From: a virus
Virus record (IMG/VR): IMGVR_UViG_3300001533_001027
Coordinates: 1-36,263 of that record
DNA: 36,263 nucleotides
Direction: 5' to 3' (one strand)
The number at the start of each line of letters is the position of its first letter. Position 1 is the first letter of the stretch. Made by a program: the position numbers and the translations under genes. The notes under the pieces are model-generated. The model was given only the letters and a program-made list of their open reading frames with translations. It did not search any database and was not told where the DNA came from. Positions 21,219-28,654 of the stretch are shown one piece after another.

Positions 21219-21247
21219 ATTATATGTTAGTCTATGTTAGCGGTCAA
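21219..21247 (-). promoter_or_regulatory. Early promoter (sigma70-like) with direct repeats in the spacer
   Basis: Minus strand TTGACC (21242-21247), a 17-base spacer, then TATAAT (21219-21224). The spacer and -10 edge hold two CTAACAT copies (21224-21230 and 21234-21240) 10 bases apart, one helical turn, a likely repressor site. It drives the early genes from 21156 downward. Best promoter in the window. Confidence 0.75.
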
Positions 21248-21259
21248 GTCGGCGGCAAC

Positions 21260-21288
21260 AAAAAACCGCCGTGATAAATTGGCGGTTT
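21260..21288 (-). terminator. Rho-independent terminator after the lysis cassette
   Basis: Arms 21281-21288 and 21263-21270 give a perfect 8-bp AAACCGCC/GGCGGTTT stem with a 10-base loop, followed on the minus strand by a run of six Ts. It ends the lysis transcript just before the early promoter. Confidence 0.8.
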
Positions 21289-21296
21289 CTTGTAGT

Positions 21297-21321
21297 ATTT
21301 AAGCCACTTTTTAGCTTAAAT
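21297..21321 (-). other. Hairpin preceding the lysis terminator
   Basis: Arms 21314-21321 and 21297-21304 pair perfectly (ATTTAAGC/GCTTAAAT) with a 9-base loop. No T-run follows, so it may protect or process the lysis mRNA 3' end. The rest of 21289-21359 shows nothing else I can support. Confidence 0.4.
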
Positions 21322-21359
21322 GATTTTAATTCAGATAATATGACACGAGTTATCCACTG

Positions 21360-21587
21360 TTAGCTTTTGTCAGACTTCTTCTCGTCAACCTTAAACTCCT
21401 TTAGAAAAGAGACAAACTTATCATCCTCTTTTATCTTATTCTGCAACTTCGCTATAACATCAAGCAAACGATTTTCCTGTTTCTCGCTGAAGCGCAGATT
21501 GGCGTATGCGAGGGAGATCTCGTTCCTCATCTTATCTTCAGACGCGGCTTCTAAAAGTTCCTTTACTATCTCCTTTTTTGTTTTCAT
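21360..21587 (-). CDS. Helical cytoplasmic protein of the lysis region
   Basis: A 75-residue charged helical protein (MKTKKEIVKELLEAASEDKM, then SEKQENRLLDVIAKLQNKIK) with no membrane segment. It lies 4 bases after the holin stop and is the last gene before the terminator. It could be an antiholin or regulator, but nothing in the sequence proves this. Confidence 0.6.
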   Translation of the reverse strand: MKTKKEIVKELLEAASEDKMRNEISLAYANLRFSEKQENRLLDVIAKLQNKIKEDDKFVSFLKEFKVDEKKSDKS

Positions 21588-21591
21588 TATC

Positions 21592-21852
21592 CTATTTTCC
21601 TTTGGTTGCCTTTACGCCCGAGTAGAGACCGCAAGCAGAGAGACCGACAATCAATCCACCAAACAGACCATACCAGGGATTTTGCCCGACTAAGAAAAGA
21701 CTCCCAGGGCAGAGAGCGAGACCGGTTATAACGGAGATGAGAGGAACGAACCTTTTATCTACGGAAAACGCATCTTTAATCACTTGAACGATACCGATTG
21801 TTATTGGAACCAAAGCGGTGACAATCGCACCTATGTTTAATATGCTGTCCAT
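21592..21852 (-). CDS. Holin-like membrane protein
   Basis: An 86-residue protein with three hydrophobic segments: GAIVTALVPITIGIVQVI, FVPLISVITGLALCPGSLFL and YGLFGGLIVGLSACGLY, ending in a basic VKATKGK. Size and topology fit class I phage holins, and it follows the peptidase gene by six bases. It would form the membrane lesion that releases the wall enzyme. Confidence 0.72.
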   Translation of the reverse strand: MDSILNIGAIVTALVPITIGIVQVIKDAFSVDKRFVPLISVITGLALCPGSLFLVGQNPWYGLFGGLIVGLSACGLYSGVKATKGK

Positions 21853-21858
21853 ATTTAT

Positions 21859-22737
21859 TTATTGATTTACGACCTTTATCAGATTTTGAATAGCTAATAT
21901 CATTTGCTCATTGATAGCGAGCATCTCTTTTAAGGCATCATTGACAGCCTTCTTGTCTATCTGCTGTTGGATCTCCTCTGGCACTTCCGCAAACCACACA
22001 GACCAGGCTTCAGTCGGCGCATAGTCTTTAAGGATATGATAAGCGGTTCCTTTATCCGCCCAATCAACACCCCAAGAGTTAGCTACCCTGAATGATCCGC
22101 CATTATAGTTAGTCTCGTTTATTGCGTGTCCGCTTATCGGCTTTTTAGGAGCGCGTAAAGGCTCTATCGGATAAGTCCACCACTGATCGTCAAGAACGAA
22201 CCTGACACCGATAGCTCCGGTATTATCAATGGCGTTAGCTAATGTGTCTCTATCAAGAGAAGTGATCTGCGCGTAAGCAGATAATTTATATTTCTCCGCG
22301 ATCTTTTTAAGTCGTTCTATTTCTGCGTCAGGGATCGCTTTAAGTTTTTCGATATATTCCGCATAAGGCAACTTTCTATCTTCTTCGGTTGTGTGAGTCC
22401 ACTCGCTCACCGGCAAGAAGCCGATACCCTTTCCAACTTTTAGAGAACAAAGCATAGAAGATCCCTCGTCCCAGTTCTTATCATAAAACTTCTTCTGACA
22501 GAGATATTGAAAATCAGGATTGAACTTTCTCCCGTAGTGCTTTTGCGCTCTCATTATTAACCATATACCGGTGCAGATACCTACCTTATGCTGATCTTCT
22601 ATATCCTCCGGCAACCACCTCTCACCGCCCTTCTGTGCGGCTTTAGTAGGTAGATATGTAAATGTTCTCTCGTCAACCGGAGACTCAAATGCTCCAAGAC
22701 CAAATTTTATTTCTTTATCCATCTCGGTATCTGACAT
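21859..22737 (-). CDS. Papain-like (C1) cysteine peptidase, probable lysis enzyme
   Basis: A 292-residue peptidase. The triad of papain-fold enzymes is visible: Gln49/Cys55 in DQHKVGICTGIWL, His204 in ISGHAINETNY, Asn220 in VANSWGVDW. The final 40 residues form a helix (NEQMILAIQNLIKVVNQ). No signal peptide is seen, so a holin would release it. It lies between an XhlA-like protein and a holin, the endolysin position, with no amidase or muramidase nearby. It likely cuts peptide cross-links or a proteinaceous envelope layer; that target is inference. Confidence 0.85.
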   Translation of the reverse strand: MSDTEMDKEIKFGLGAFESPVDERTFTYLPTKAAQKGGERWLPEDIEDQHKVGICTGIWLIMRAQKHYGRKFNPDFQYLCQKKFYDKNWDEGSSMLCSLKVGKGIGFLPVSEWTHTTEEDRKLPYAEYIEKLKAIPDAEIERLKKIAEKYKLSAYAQITSLDRDTLANAIDNTGAIGVRFVLDDQWWTYPIEPLRAPKKPISGHAINETNYNGGSFRVANSWGVDWADKGTAYHILKDYAPTEAWSVWFAEVPEEIQQQIDKKAVNDALKEMLAINEQMILAIQNLIKVVNQ

Positions 22738-23061
22738 TTATTTTTTGAAATACATTATACCCGCTCCGACAAGGGCGCCGACGATCAATGTCACTCCCCA
22801 TTTAAGCCATTCGATATTGGCTTCTTGTTTCGCGTTCTCTCTACCGATAACGCTTCCCTCTTTAGGATCGAATAATCTCATAATCCAAGATATATCTTTT
22901 GATATTCCTACCATCGTTTTCTCTAAATTAGTAAGGTTCGCCGTAAGATGATTTATGTGATTAAAAAGTCCAGTGTTTATATTCTCTATCTGTTTACAGA
23001 CAGGAGCCAGTTTAGCCGTTAGTGTTTCGTCCAATTCTTTCTGTGTAACGAATTTATCCAT
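22738..23061 (-). CDS. XhlA-like coiled-coil protein with C-terminal membrane anchor
   Basis: A 107-residue protein starting at 23061 (MDKFVTQKELDETL). Residues 1-75 are a coiled coil (NINTGLFNHINHLTANLTNL), and the C-terminal WGVTLIVGALVGAGIMYFKK is a membrane span. This is the layout of XhlA-type proteins that work with holins. Its stop is joined to the peptidase start (TAAATG). The -10-like TATAAT is 7 bases from the start, so the lysis mRNA may be leaderless. Confidence 0.72.
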   Translation of the reverse strand: MDKFVTQKELDETLTAKLAPVCKQIENINTGLFNHINHLTANLTNLEKTMVGISKDISWIMRLFDPKEGSVIGRENAKQEANIEWLKWGVTLIVGALVGAGIMYFKK

Positions 23062-23068
23062 TAGTAAA

Positions 23069-23077
23069 ATTATACCA
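23069..23077 (-). promoter_or_regulatory. Extended -10 promoter of the lysis cassette
   Basis: Minus strand TGG-TATAAT with the hexamer at 23069-23074, 7 bases from ATG 23061. It is placed just after the terminator at 23108-23130, so lysis genes form a separate unit. Confidence 0.55.
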
Positions 23078-23107
23078 TTTCTATAACAACCATAGAATGT
23101 TGATAAC

Positions 23108-23130
23108 AAAAAACCCGCTTTCGCGGGCTT
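23108..23130 (-). terminator. Rho-independent terminator before the lysis cassette
   Basis: Arms 23123-23130 and 23111-23118 (core CCCGC/GCGGG) with a GAAA tetraloop, followed on the minus strand by six Ts. A classical terminator closing the tail transcript and the tiny unit upstream. Confidence 0.85.
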
Positions 23131-23144
23131 CTTGTTTGTCCTCT

Positions 23145-23213
23145 TTATAGGAGGCTCGCCATCAATAGTGCATTTGGAATGAAGATGATTGCGAGTGCAA
23201 TTGCTTTCAACAT
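23145..23213 (-). CDS. 22-residue hydrophobic peptide
   Basis: An ORF of 22 codons (ATG 23213, TAA 23145) encoding MLKAIALAIIF followed by IPNALLMASLL, one membrane-spanning helix. A TTGACA / 17 bases / TAGTAT promoter ends 6 bases before its ATG, and a strong terminator follows 15 bases after its stop. It is thus a self-contained miniature transcription unit. It may be a toxin-like or lysis-timing peptide, or the unit may make an RNA whose ORF is incidental. Confidence 0.45.
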   Translation of the reverse strand: MLKAIALAIIFIPNALLMASLL

Positions 23214-23219
23214 ACCTGG

Positions 23220-23248
23220 ATACTACACCAATAATATAAAGCTGTCAA
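23220..23248 (-). promoter_or_regulatory. Strong sigma70-like promoter upstream of the 22-residue ORF
   Basis: TTGACA (23243-23248), a 17-base A/T-rich spacer, TAGTAT (23220-23225). The -35 overlaps the end of the 29-residue gene. Confidence 0.7.
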
Positions 23249-23338
23249 CTATCCTGTAAACTCGACAGCTTCAACTGATATTATGGCTTCTATTGGTATT
23301 CCGGCTTCTTCCGGTGTCGGTTCGTATTCTTCAGGCAT
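23249..23338 (-). CDS. 29-residue protein coupled to the tail fibre gene
   Basis: ATG 23338 follows the fibre stop with the spacing TAAAATG, and TAG is at 23249. It encodes MPEEYEPTPEEAGIPIEA followed by IISVEAVEFTG, acidic and proline-rich. Coupling to the fibre gene supports expression. Function unknown. Confidence 0.45.
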   Translation of the reverse strand: MPEEYEPTPEEAGIPIEAIISVEAVEFTG

Positions 23339-23339
23339 T

Positions 23340-25985
23340 TTATACTCCGTAAATTGTTAGTCTTACCATTCCATTCGCGCCGTCTCCTCCGAAATGGTTG
23401 TTATTATTAACGAAAGAACCACCACCACCTCCACCACCACCAGAGGGGAATACTCCATTGTCAGCTTTAGTATTTACCGATCCCCCTGATAATCCATTTC
23501 CTCCGTTACCAGCATAATTACTTTTTCCTCCGCGACGATTTCCATAACTTCCGGCGCCACCACCGCCGCCATAAAGAGAATGACCTCCTCTTATAAAGTT
23601 TTCAGAGAAATTATTACCTCCCCATCCTCCGGCACCAGAATATATACCGTGCTTTAATCCGATATAGCTACTGGTAGCGGGAGTAAGACCGAATGGAACA
23701 AACAATATGGCATTATTCCCTGATATTGCCGCCATATTATTAAGAAGATTGAGAGCATTGCCGGCTCCTGCGGGAGTTATCATACCAGCCGCTCCTCCTC
23801 CGGCGCCTCCTCTTGCGTAATAGTTATTTCCTATCTTCCCTCCTAATCCACCGTTAGGAGTAAATGCGTTGTTGAATTGTGAATTGCCTCCGGCATTTCC
23901 GGCAAGTTTAGCGTTGTTGCTTGTAGAGTTGTCTCCACCTCCTATACCTCCGGCGGCAACAACTATGTCAACCGTAGCCGGCAGATCATCGCAGTTAAAT
24001 AACTGCTTCATATAAGCGCCACCTCCACCGCCTCCGGCGAAGTTATTACTATTCCAGCTTCCGCTACCGGCGCCACCGCCACCTCCACCCCAAATTTCCA
24101 CGAGAACGAACTTACCATTTTTAATCCAGCTATAATTGCCAGGCGTTTTATATTCTACAATCTGCGCATAAGGGCGGATTATTTCTTCAGGTATAAAGCC
24201 GTCGTTAGCAGTGACAACTATTTTCTTCGTTGATGATGTAACAGTAGAGAAAATTAGATCTCCTCCAAGAGCTACCCAACCATCAGTAGTAGCATATCTT
24301 TTCGCTGTTCCTGCGGCATATTCTCCAAATAGAATAGTGTAATGATTATCGTCGTCATAATCATCTGTATCGATAACGATGATATATCTGTTTCCGACTA
24401 CCTGGGCATCATATTCTATCGCAAACATAATCTCGTCATAGTTATCGTATGCCGCCCACTCTGCCTCTGTTACTGTCGCGGATCCGATAACATTTCCATC
24501 GGGATTACCACTCTCGTCGCATAGATACATATAGGCTTTTATATCTCCTGTCGGGCTTCCGACATCATCTCCTTTTCTGACGATAAAACCTATTATGTCT
24601 TTTGATTTAGCGGTGAACCTTTGAGAAAGAAGATGGTTATTACCGGTAGCATCTTCCTCTCCTATCGCTATTTGAGTGAGAGGCATCAGCTTCATAATCA
24701 AATTTTGCGTAGCCGATATTCCCCAACTCATCGCACCATTCAAAGGATCTGTCTGTTGAGAGCTTGCCGAACCTGAAAGATAACCTATTAAATAATCGCT
24801 TAGAGTCTGCTCCGTATCAGGATCTTCTTCGTCAGAAGAAATTTGTATGCGATTTCCATAGTTCTCATTGATAGCTGATCCGTATATCGTCCCGCTAAAA
24901 ACAATCGCATATTTAGTTCCAGGAGTGTATAACGATGAGTCGAGATATACTCTCATCCAGTCATTTACCGGAACATCATCTTTATCTATCTCTCCGACAT
25001 CCTCAATGAGTGCGCTCGGTAAATTTCCTCCTGTGACGGAGTAAGTTCTTATATGAATAGTTTGACCTCCAAAAGATCCGCTTATAATCCCAGTCTTCAC
25101 ATATATTCCAACTGTATCACTATCTGGGAAGACAAAAGTCTCTCCGATCATCGATGTCTGATTGTTTGTAGATACTCTACCGAGAAGCAGGTTTGCCGTA
25201 GTCGGCGATACGAGACCAGGATTTTCTATTATCGGATCTATGGCTTCTTCTCGAAAGTCAATACCATCAGGAGGATAATAACCCCAATCAAAGGCTTGAG
25301 TCTGAACAGCTATCGTCTTCTCTCCGTCATACATCTTCAGAACTCCATCGGTTGTGTTATACCAGACATCCCCTTGTGATGGATCAGCAGGATCCTCGGT
25401 AAGAGAATAAAAACTGATTGTGTCAGACTTGATTTTCACCGCTCGAGTCATTTCCGGTAACTCGCGCCTATCAGTAATATAAGAAGGAAGGATCTCGCTC
25501 GTTCCGATAGGAACATAAATATCGGCGAGACGGACAAAAGGATCTTCGCCAAGAGCTGTCGTTATCTCTCCGTCGGTAAGTGGAGTAGCAGATGATCCCG
25601 ATACAACTATTAGAGAGACAGCGTTATCTCCTTCAGGATTTAATTCATCATTGGTTAAGACTGACTGGTCTATTTTCAAAACAACGGCATCGGCTCTTAC
25701 CGCGATAGTGACATTTGAAGAAACATTTGCGGCGAGAGGAGTCTCCTCGTTTATTACTATTCTTTGACTAATACTTCCGAGCGTGGCTATTACAGAAGCG
25801 ACTCCTGCCTTAGCGGATATTGACATTCCTCCTGCCGGCTCAATGAGAAAATCTCCTCCGGTCTTCCAGTCCTCCCTGGTAGCTGATTTAGTATTAAAAA
25901 CTCCGTCTGAAAAAAGGATACCGGCAACCTGATTTAATTCTTCGTCGGTATATACTCTGTTTGTGCTACGAGCAAATAAAATCAT
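23340..25985 (-). CDS. Tail fibre / receptor-binding protein with glycine-rich tip
   Basis: An 881-residue protein. The N-terminal MILFARSTNRVYTDEELNQ and PSYITDRRELP are typical of baseplate-attached fibres. The middle holds two similar beta-sandwich units, each with FTAKSKDIIGF/ETFVFPDSDTVGI-type repeats (residues of about 250-590). From about 640 onward the chain is a glycine-rich domain with runs of GGGGGG and Asn, as in lectin-like fibre tips. TATAAT lies 8 bases upstream of the ATG. It lies last in the tail operon. Receptor binding is inferred. Confidence 0.82.
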   Translation of the reverse strand: MILFARSTNRVYTDEELNQVAGILFSDGVFNTKSATREDWKTGGDFLIEPAGGMSISAKAGVASVIATLGSISQRIVINEETPLAANVSSNVTIAVRADAVVLKIDQSVLTNDELNPEGDNAVSLIVVSGSSATPLTDGEITTALGEDPFVRLADIYVPIGTSEILPSYITDRRELPEMTRAVKIKSDTISFYSLTEDPADPSQGDVWYNTTDGVLKMYDGEKTIAVQTQAFDWGYYPPDGIDFREEAIDPIIENPGLVSPTTANLLLGRVSTNNQTSMIGETFVFPDSDTVGIYVKTGIISGSFGGQTIHIRTYSVTGGNLPSALIEDVGEIDKDDVPVNDWMRVYLDSSLYTPGTKYAIVFSGTIYGSAINENYGNRIQISSDEEDPDTEQTLSDYLIGYLSGSASSQQTDPLNGAMSWGISATQNLIMKLMPLTQIAIGEEDATGNNHLLSQRFTAKSKDIIGFIVRKGDDVGSPTGDIKAYMYLCDESGNPDGNVIGSATVTEAEWAAYDNYDEIMFAIEYDAQVVGNRYIIVIDTDDYDDDNHYTILFGEYAAGTAKRYATTDGWVALGGDLIFSTVTSSTKKIVVTANDGFIPEEIIRPYAQIVEYKTPGNYSWIKNGKFVLVEIWGGGGGGAGSGSWNSNNFAGGGGGGAYMKQLFNCDDLPATVDIVVAAGGIGGGDNSTSNNAKLAGNAGGNSQFNNAFTPNGGLGGKIGNNYYARGGAGGGAAGMITPAGAGNALNLLNNMAAISGNNAILFVPFGLTPATSSYIGLKHGIYSGAGGWGGNNFSENFIRGGHSLYGGGGGAGSYGNRRGGKSNYAGNGGNGLSGGSVNTKADNGVFPSGGGGGGGGSFVNNNNHFGGDGANGMVRLTIYGV

Positions 25986-25993
25986 TTGACTTA

Positions 25994-26002
25994 ATTATAG
26001 CA
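25994..26002 (-). promoter_or_regulatory. Extended -10 promoter before the tail fibre gene
   Basis: Minus strand TGC-TATAAT with the hexamer at 25994-25999, 8 bases from the ATG at 25985. No -35 box visible. Confidence 0.5.
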
Positions 26003-26005
26003 AAA

Positions 26006-27190
26006 TCAGTGGTTAAAGTAATACTGATCGCTATTAGATTGTTTGGATGATAGCTCGTTCATTTCTCTCACGACATCATTGGATCCTGAAAATTTTAACT
26101 GGTTCATAATATCAAATCCGAGAGTCCTGCTTAACAAGCCATCAGACCATATATAATCTATCTTATCTATCCTCGCCGATATTCCGTCTTCAGCTCCCAG
26201 GAGAGTTTGAGATTTTATCTTGATTACTACTCTGTCTCCACAATTCAAGAAGCGCGTGAAGTCAGGTGAGAGAATTATATCTACGCCGCTCGTTATATAT
26301 GTCTGGTTCACGATTGACGATCTCCTCGCGCCTTCTTCTGAAGCGGCGGAATAATCGGTTGCGTATTTCTCGCATATACCAAAGACTGTCTCTAAAGCTG
26401 GACTGCTACCTGTCGGCGGCGCTGTATAATATACCGACTCTCCATCGATCTTATATCCGATCTTAGTTCGCGAATTATAATTTGACATATCCGAGTCGAA
26501 AGAAAACGACTGGACATTATTATTACCCTGACCTTCCTCGTAAATAAGAGGGACGATCTCTCCGTCTTCGCTTTTCTCTTTTATCCTCGCTATGCCAACT
26601 CCTTCCGGCGTAACTCCGACAATCGATCTAACAATCAATTTGCCGATTATATAGTCGCCAACTTTTTCATATCTCACAGCCCATCGAGCAAGTATCGGCT
26701 CAATTATTTTTCTAAGACAACTTCCTATTGTGTCTCCGGTCTCGAAGCGTAGTGATGTTTTATAATCCGGATTTAATGCCGACTTATCCATATCGAACTC
26801 TATCGGTATTCTTCGCTTAATCTGTCCCAGGGCGATCAGATAGTTTATCGCCTCAAGAATATCGTCGTCTTCACTTAGATCAAATCCTTCATCTAAAATC
26901 AGCTTAGTTAAAAGCCACCGGTGATCGTAACAACTTATCGAACTCCCGCTCGGGTTAGCGGTTGACTTAACTATAAGACCGCCAAAAATTATATTGCCTC
27001 TTTCGTCTTCGATGTAAACATTCTCGAAGCCCTGGACGCTGATTATTTCTGGTTCAGCATCCATCGGGAATGTCATAGTGCAAGAAGATAGCTCGTTTAT
27101 CGTGTGGCTTATTCTAAGAGACGACAAATGGCTTTCATCGAAAGCCGTCAGCTTCTTAGAATTATCATAGTTATAAATATGGATCCTCAT
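26006..27190 (-). CDS. Baseplate hub / tail-associated protein (Tal-like)
   Basis: A 394-residue protein starting in TAATG with the distal tail gene. MRIHIYNYDNSKKLTAFDES, then LSSCTMTFPMD and NVYIEDERGNIIFGGLIVKS, match the siphovirus hub fold (gp27/gp37-like). Domains of about 1-95, 95-220 and 300-370 follow the usual order. No peptidase or lysozyme extension is attached. It forms the tail tip ring between distal tail protein and fibres. Confidence 0.8.
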   Translation of the reverse strand: MRIHIYNYDNSKKLTAFDESHLSSLRISHTINELSSCTMTFPMDAEPEIISVQGFENVYIEDERGNIIFGGLIVKSTANPSGSSISCYDHRWLLTKLILDEGFDLSEDDDILEAINYLIALGQIKRRIPIEFDMDKSALNPDYKTSLRFETGDTIGSCLRKIIEPILARWAVRYEKVGDYIIGKLIVRSIVGVTPEGVGIARIKEKSEDGEIVPLIYEEGQGNNNVQSFSFDSDMSNYNSRTKIGYKIDGESVYYTAPPTGSSPALETVFGICEKYATDYSAASEEGARRSSIVNQTYITSGVDIILSPDFTRFLNCGDRVVIKIKSQTLLGAEDGISARIDKIDYIWSDGLLSRTLGFDIMNQLKFSGSNDVVREMNELSSKQSNSDQYYFNH

Positions 27191-28644
27191 TATATGGTAA
27201 CGATTTTATCGGCTGTATATATTATTGTGTTTTCCCCTTCGTCGAGTCTTATAAAATCTCCGTCCATATATCCGACAACGCTTTGATCCATTTCGTTTTG
27301 GATCTTCCTATTCACGCCATCGATGAGGAAAAATCTATTCTTTCCAAATATCGGTTTGTTTATCTTACAAAAATCTCCATTCGTCACATTGGTAACTTTT
27401 GGATTTACTATCGTTCCCTCATCAGATCCATACATTCTGATTATCGCGAAGCTCGGTGAGTTAGTAGTTATAGTAAAGCCCCCAAATGTATATTGGTTGC
27501 CGATGTTGAATGGAACATAAGTCGGAACCTTAAAGCCGATGCCAGATTTTCCCAGGTATCCAAAACGGAAAAGAGGGTTAGGATCATCGACAATAAGATA
27601 AGGAAAATTAGATCTCAATATGACCTGAAAATTAAGAAGGAATTGTTGCTGTATCGGTCTATCATATTGAACAGCCTGGATCGGAGTCGCATCTATAAAG
27701 ACGCTCTGCCCCGCCGGATTTATAAACGATAGCCTGACGCTCCTTCTTCCCATAGAAGCGAAGCTCATTTTGTAAACACTCGTAGTCGATAATCCTTCAG
27801 CGCCATCCCATTCGAATTTAGCAGTCGTGATAGGTAATGTATCTCCGTCAAAATAAGTGACTTCGGGATCTATGTTAGATACTGGATCAGCGATTATGAA
27901 AACTCTGTCGATGGTAAATATATCTCCGGCATCAGCATCGTCGTCAGATATTCGATTTGCGCTTACTTTGATTGAGTCGGTTGTAGCCGGCACGGTCATA
28001 GAGACATAGATCCTCTTTTGTCTTCCGGCGCCGATCACAACATCGTCACTCTCCTCGCTATCGATAAGAGACGCTCCGTCGTAAGCCGATATTGACAAGC
28101 TAAATGTTCTATCGCCATCTTCTCCATTTCTTATATCACAGGCAAAGTGTAATACCTGTCCAACGCTTGCCGTTGGCTCAAAAATGGCTTCTGCAAGGGC
28201 ATCAGTCACCGAAACGACTCTTATACCATCCAAAGCGCTTATCGCGGCGTTACTGCCAGTCCAGCCGGTAGAGCTTACTGATCCACGAGGGTTAGAGCAA
28301 AGGTTCACAGCGAAAGCCGGCGTTACCCGAGATCCGGCGACCTCTTTCCCATATCCACTGCGCGGCAGTCTCATAATCTCATCGAGTTGATTTTTAAGCG
28401 CCCAAACATTCTCCTCATCCTCTCCAACGATTATCCCTCGCAATATGATTGGCTTACCGGAATAATAAACCGGCGCCTCTGACTCTCCGTGAGATCCGCC
28501 AAGAGGAGTATTCTGTGTCCGAATGTCTGTTTGAAATGTCGGGAAGCCTTGAAGGGCAATAACATTCTGCGGATCAGAGTGATCGTTTATTACGATCTCC
28601 TCTCCGGTGTCATTATTTCTTATTGTGATTGGTGTTCCTATCAT
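27190..28644 (-). CDS. Distal tail protein (Dit) with inserted carbohydrate-binding-like domain
   Basis: A 484-residue protein. The N-terminal (GFPTFQTDIRTQN, YYSGKPIILRGIIVGED, RLPRSGYGKE) and C-terminal galectin-like parts form a Dit ring protein. Between residues of about 112 and 295 lies a beta-sandwich insertion (NLCSNPRGSVSSTGWTGS to TYFDGDTLP and FEWDGAEGLSTTS), the pattern of a carbohydrate-binding module. Typical short Dits have about 250 residues, so this is an enlarged form. The insert probably helps bind the host surface. Confidence 0.8.
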   Translation of the reverse strand: MIGTPITIRNNDTGEEIVINDHSDPQNVIALQGFPTFQTDIRTQNTPLGGSHGESEAPVYYSGKPIILRGIIVGEDEENVWALKNQLDEIMRLPRSGYGKEVAGSRVTPAFAVNLCSNPRGSVSSTGWTGSNAAISALDGIRVVSVTDALAEAIFEPTASVGQVLHFACDIRNGEDGDRTFSLSISAYDGASLIDSEESDDVVIGAGRQKRIYVSMTVPATTDSIKVSANRISDDDADAGDIFTIDRVFIIADPVSNIDPEVTYFDGDTLPITTAKFEWDGAEGLSTTSVYKMSFASMGRRSVRLSFINPAGQSVFIDATPIQAVQYDRPIQQQFLLNFQVILRSNFPYLIVDDPNPLFRFGYLGKSGIGFKVPTYVPFNIGNQYTFGGFTITTNSPSFAIIRMYGSDEGTIVNPKVTNVTNGDFCKINKPIFGKNRFFLIDGVNRKIQNEMDQSVVGYMDGDFIRLDEGENTIIYTADKIVTI

Positions 28645-28654
28645 CGTCTTAATT

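Noticed and set aside
14239-23000. Complete diversity-generating retroelement in the window
   Set aside because: No reverse transcriptase motif (such as YxDD in an RT context), no accessory gene and no second copy of the variable region were found.
23400-24100. Low-complexity Gly-rich DNA as a repeat element
   Set aside because: It encodes the glycine-rich fibre tip in frame with the upstream domains, so it is part of the gene.
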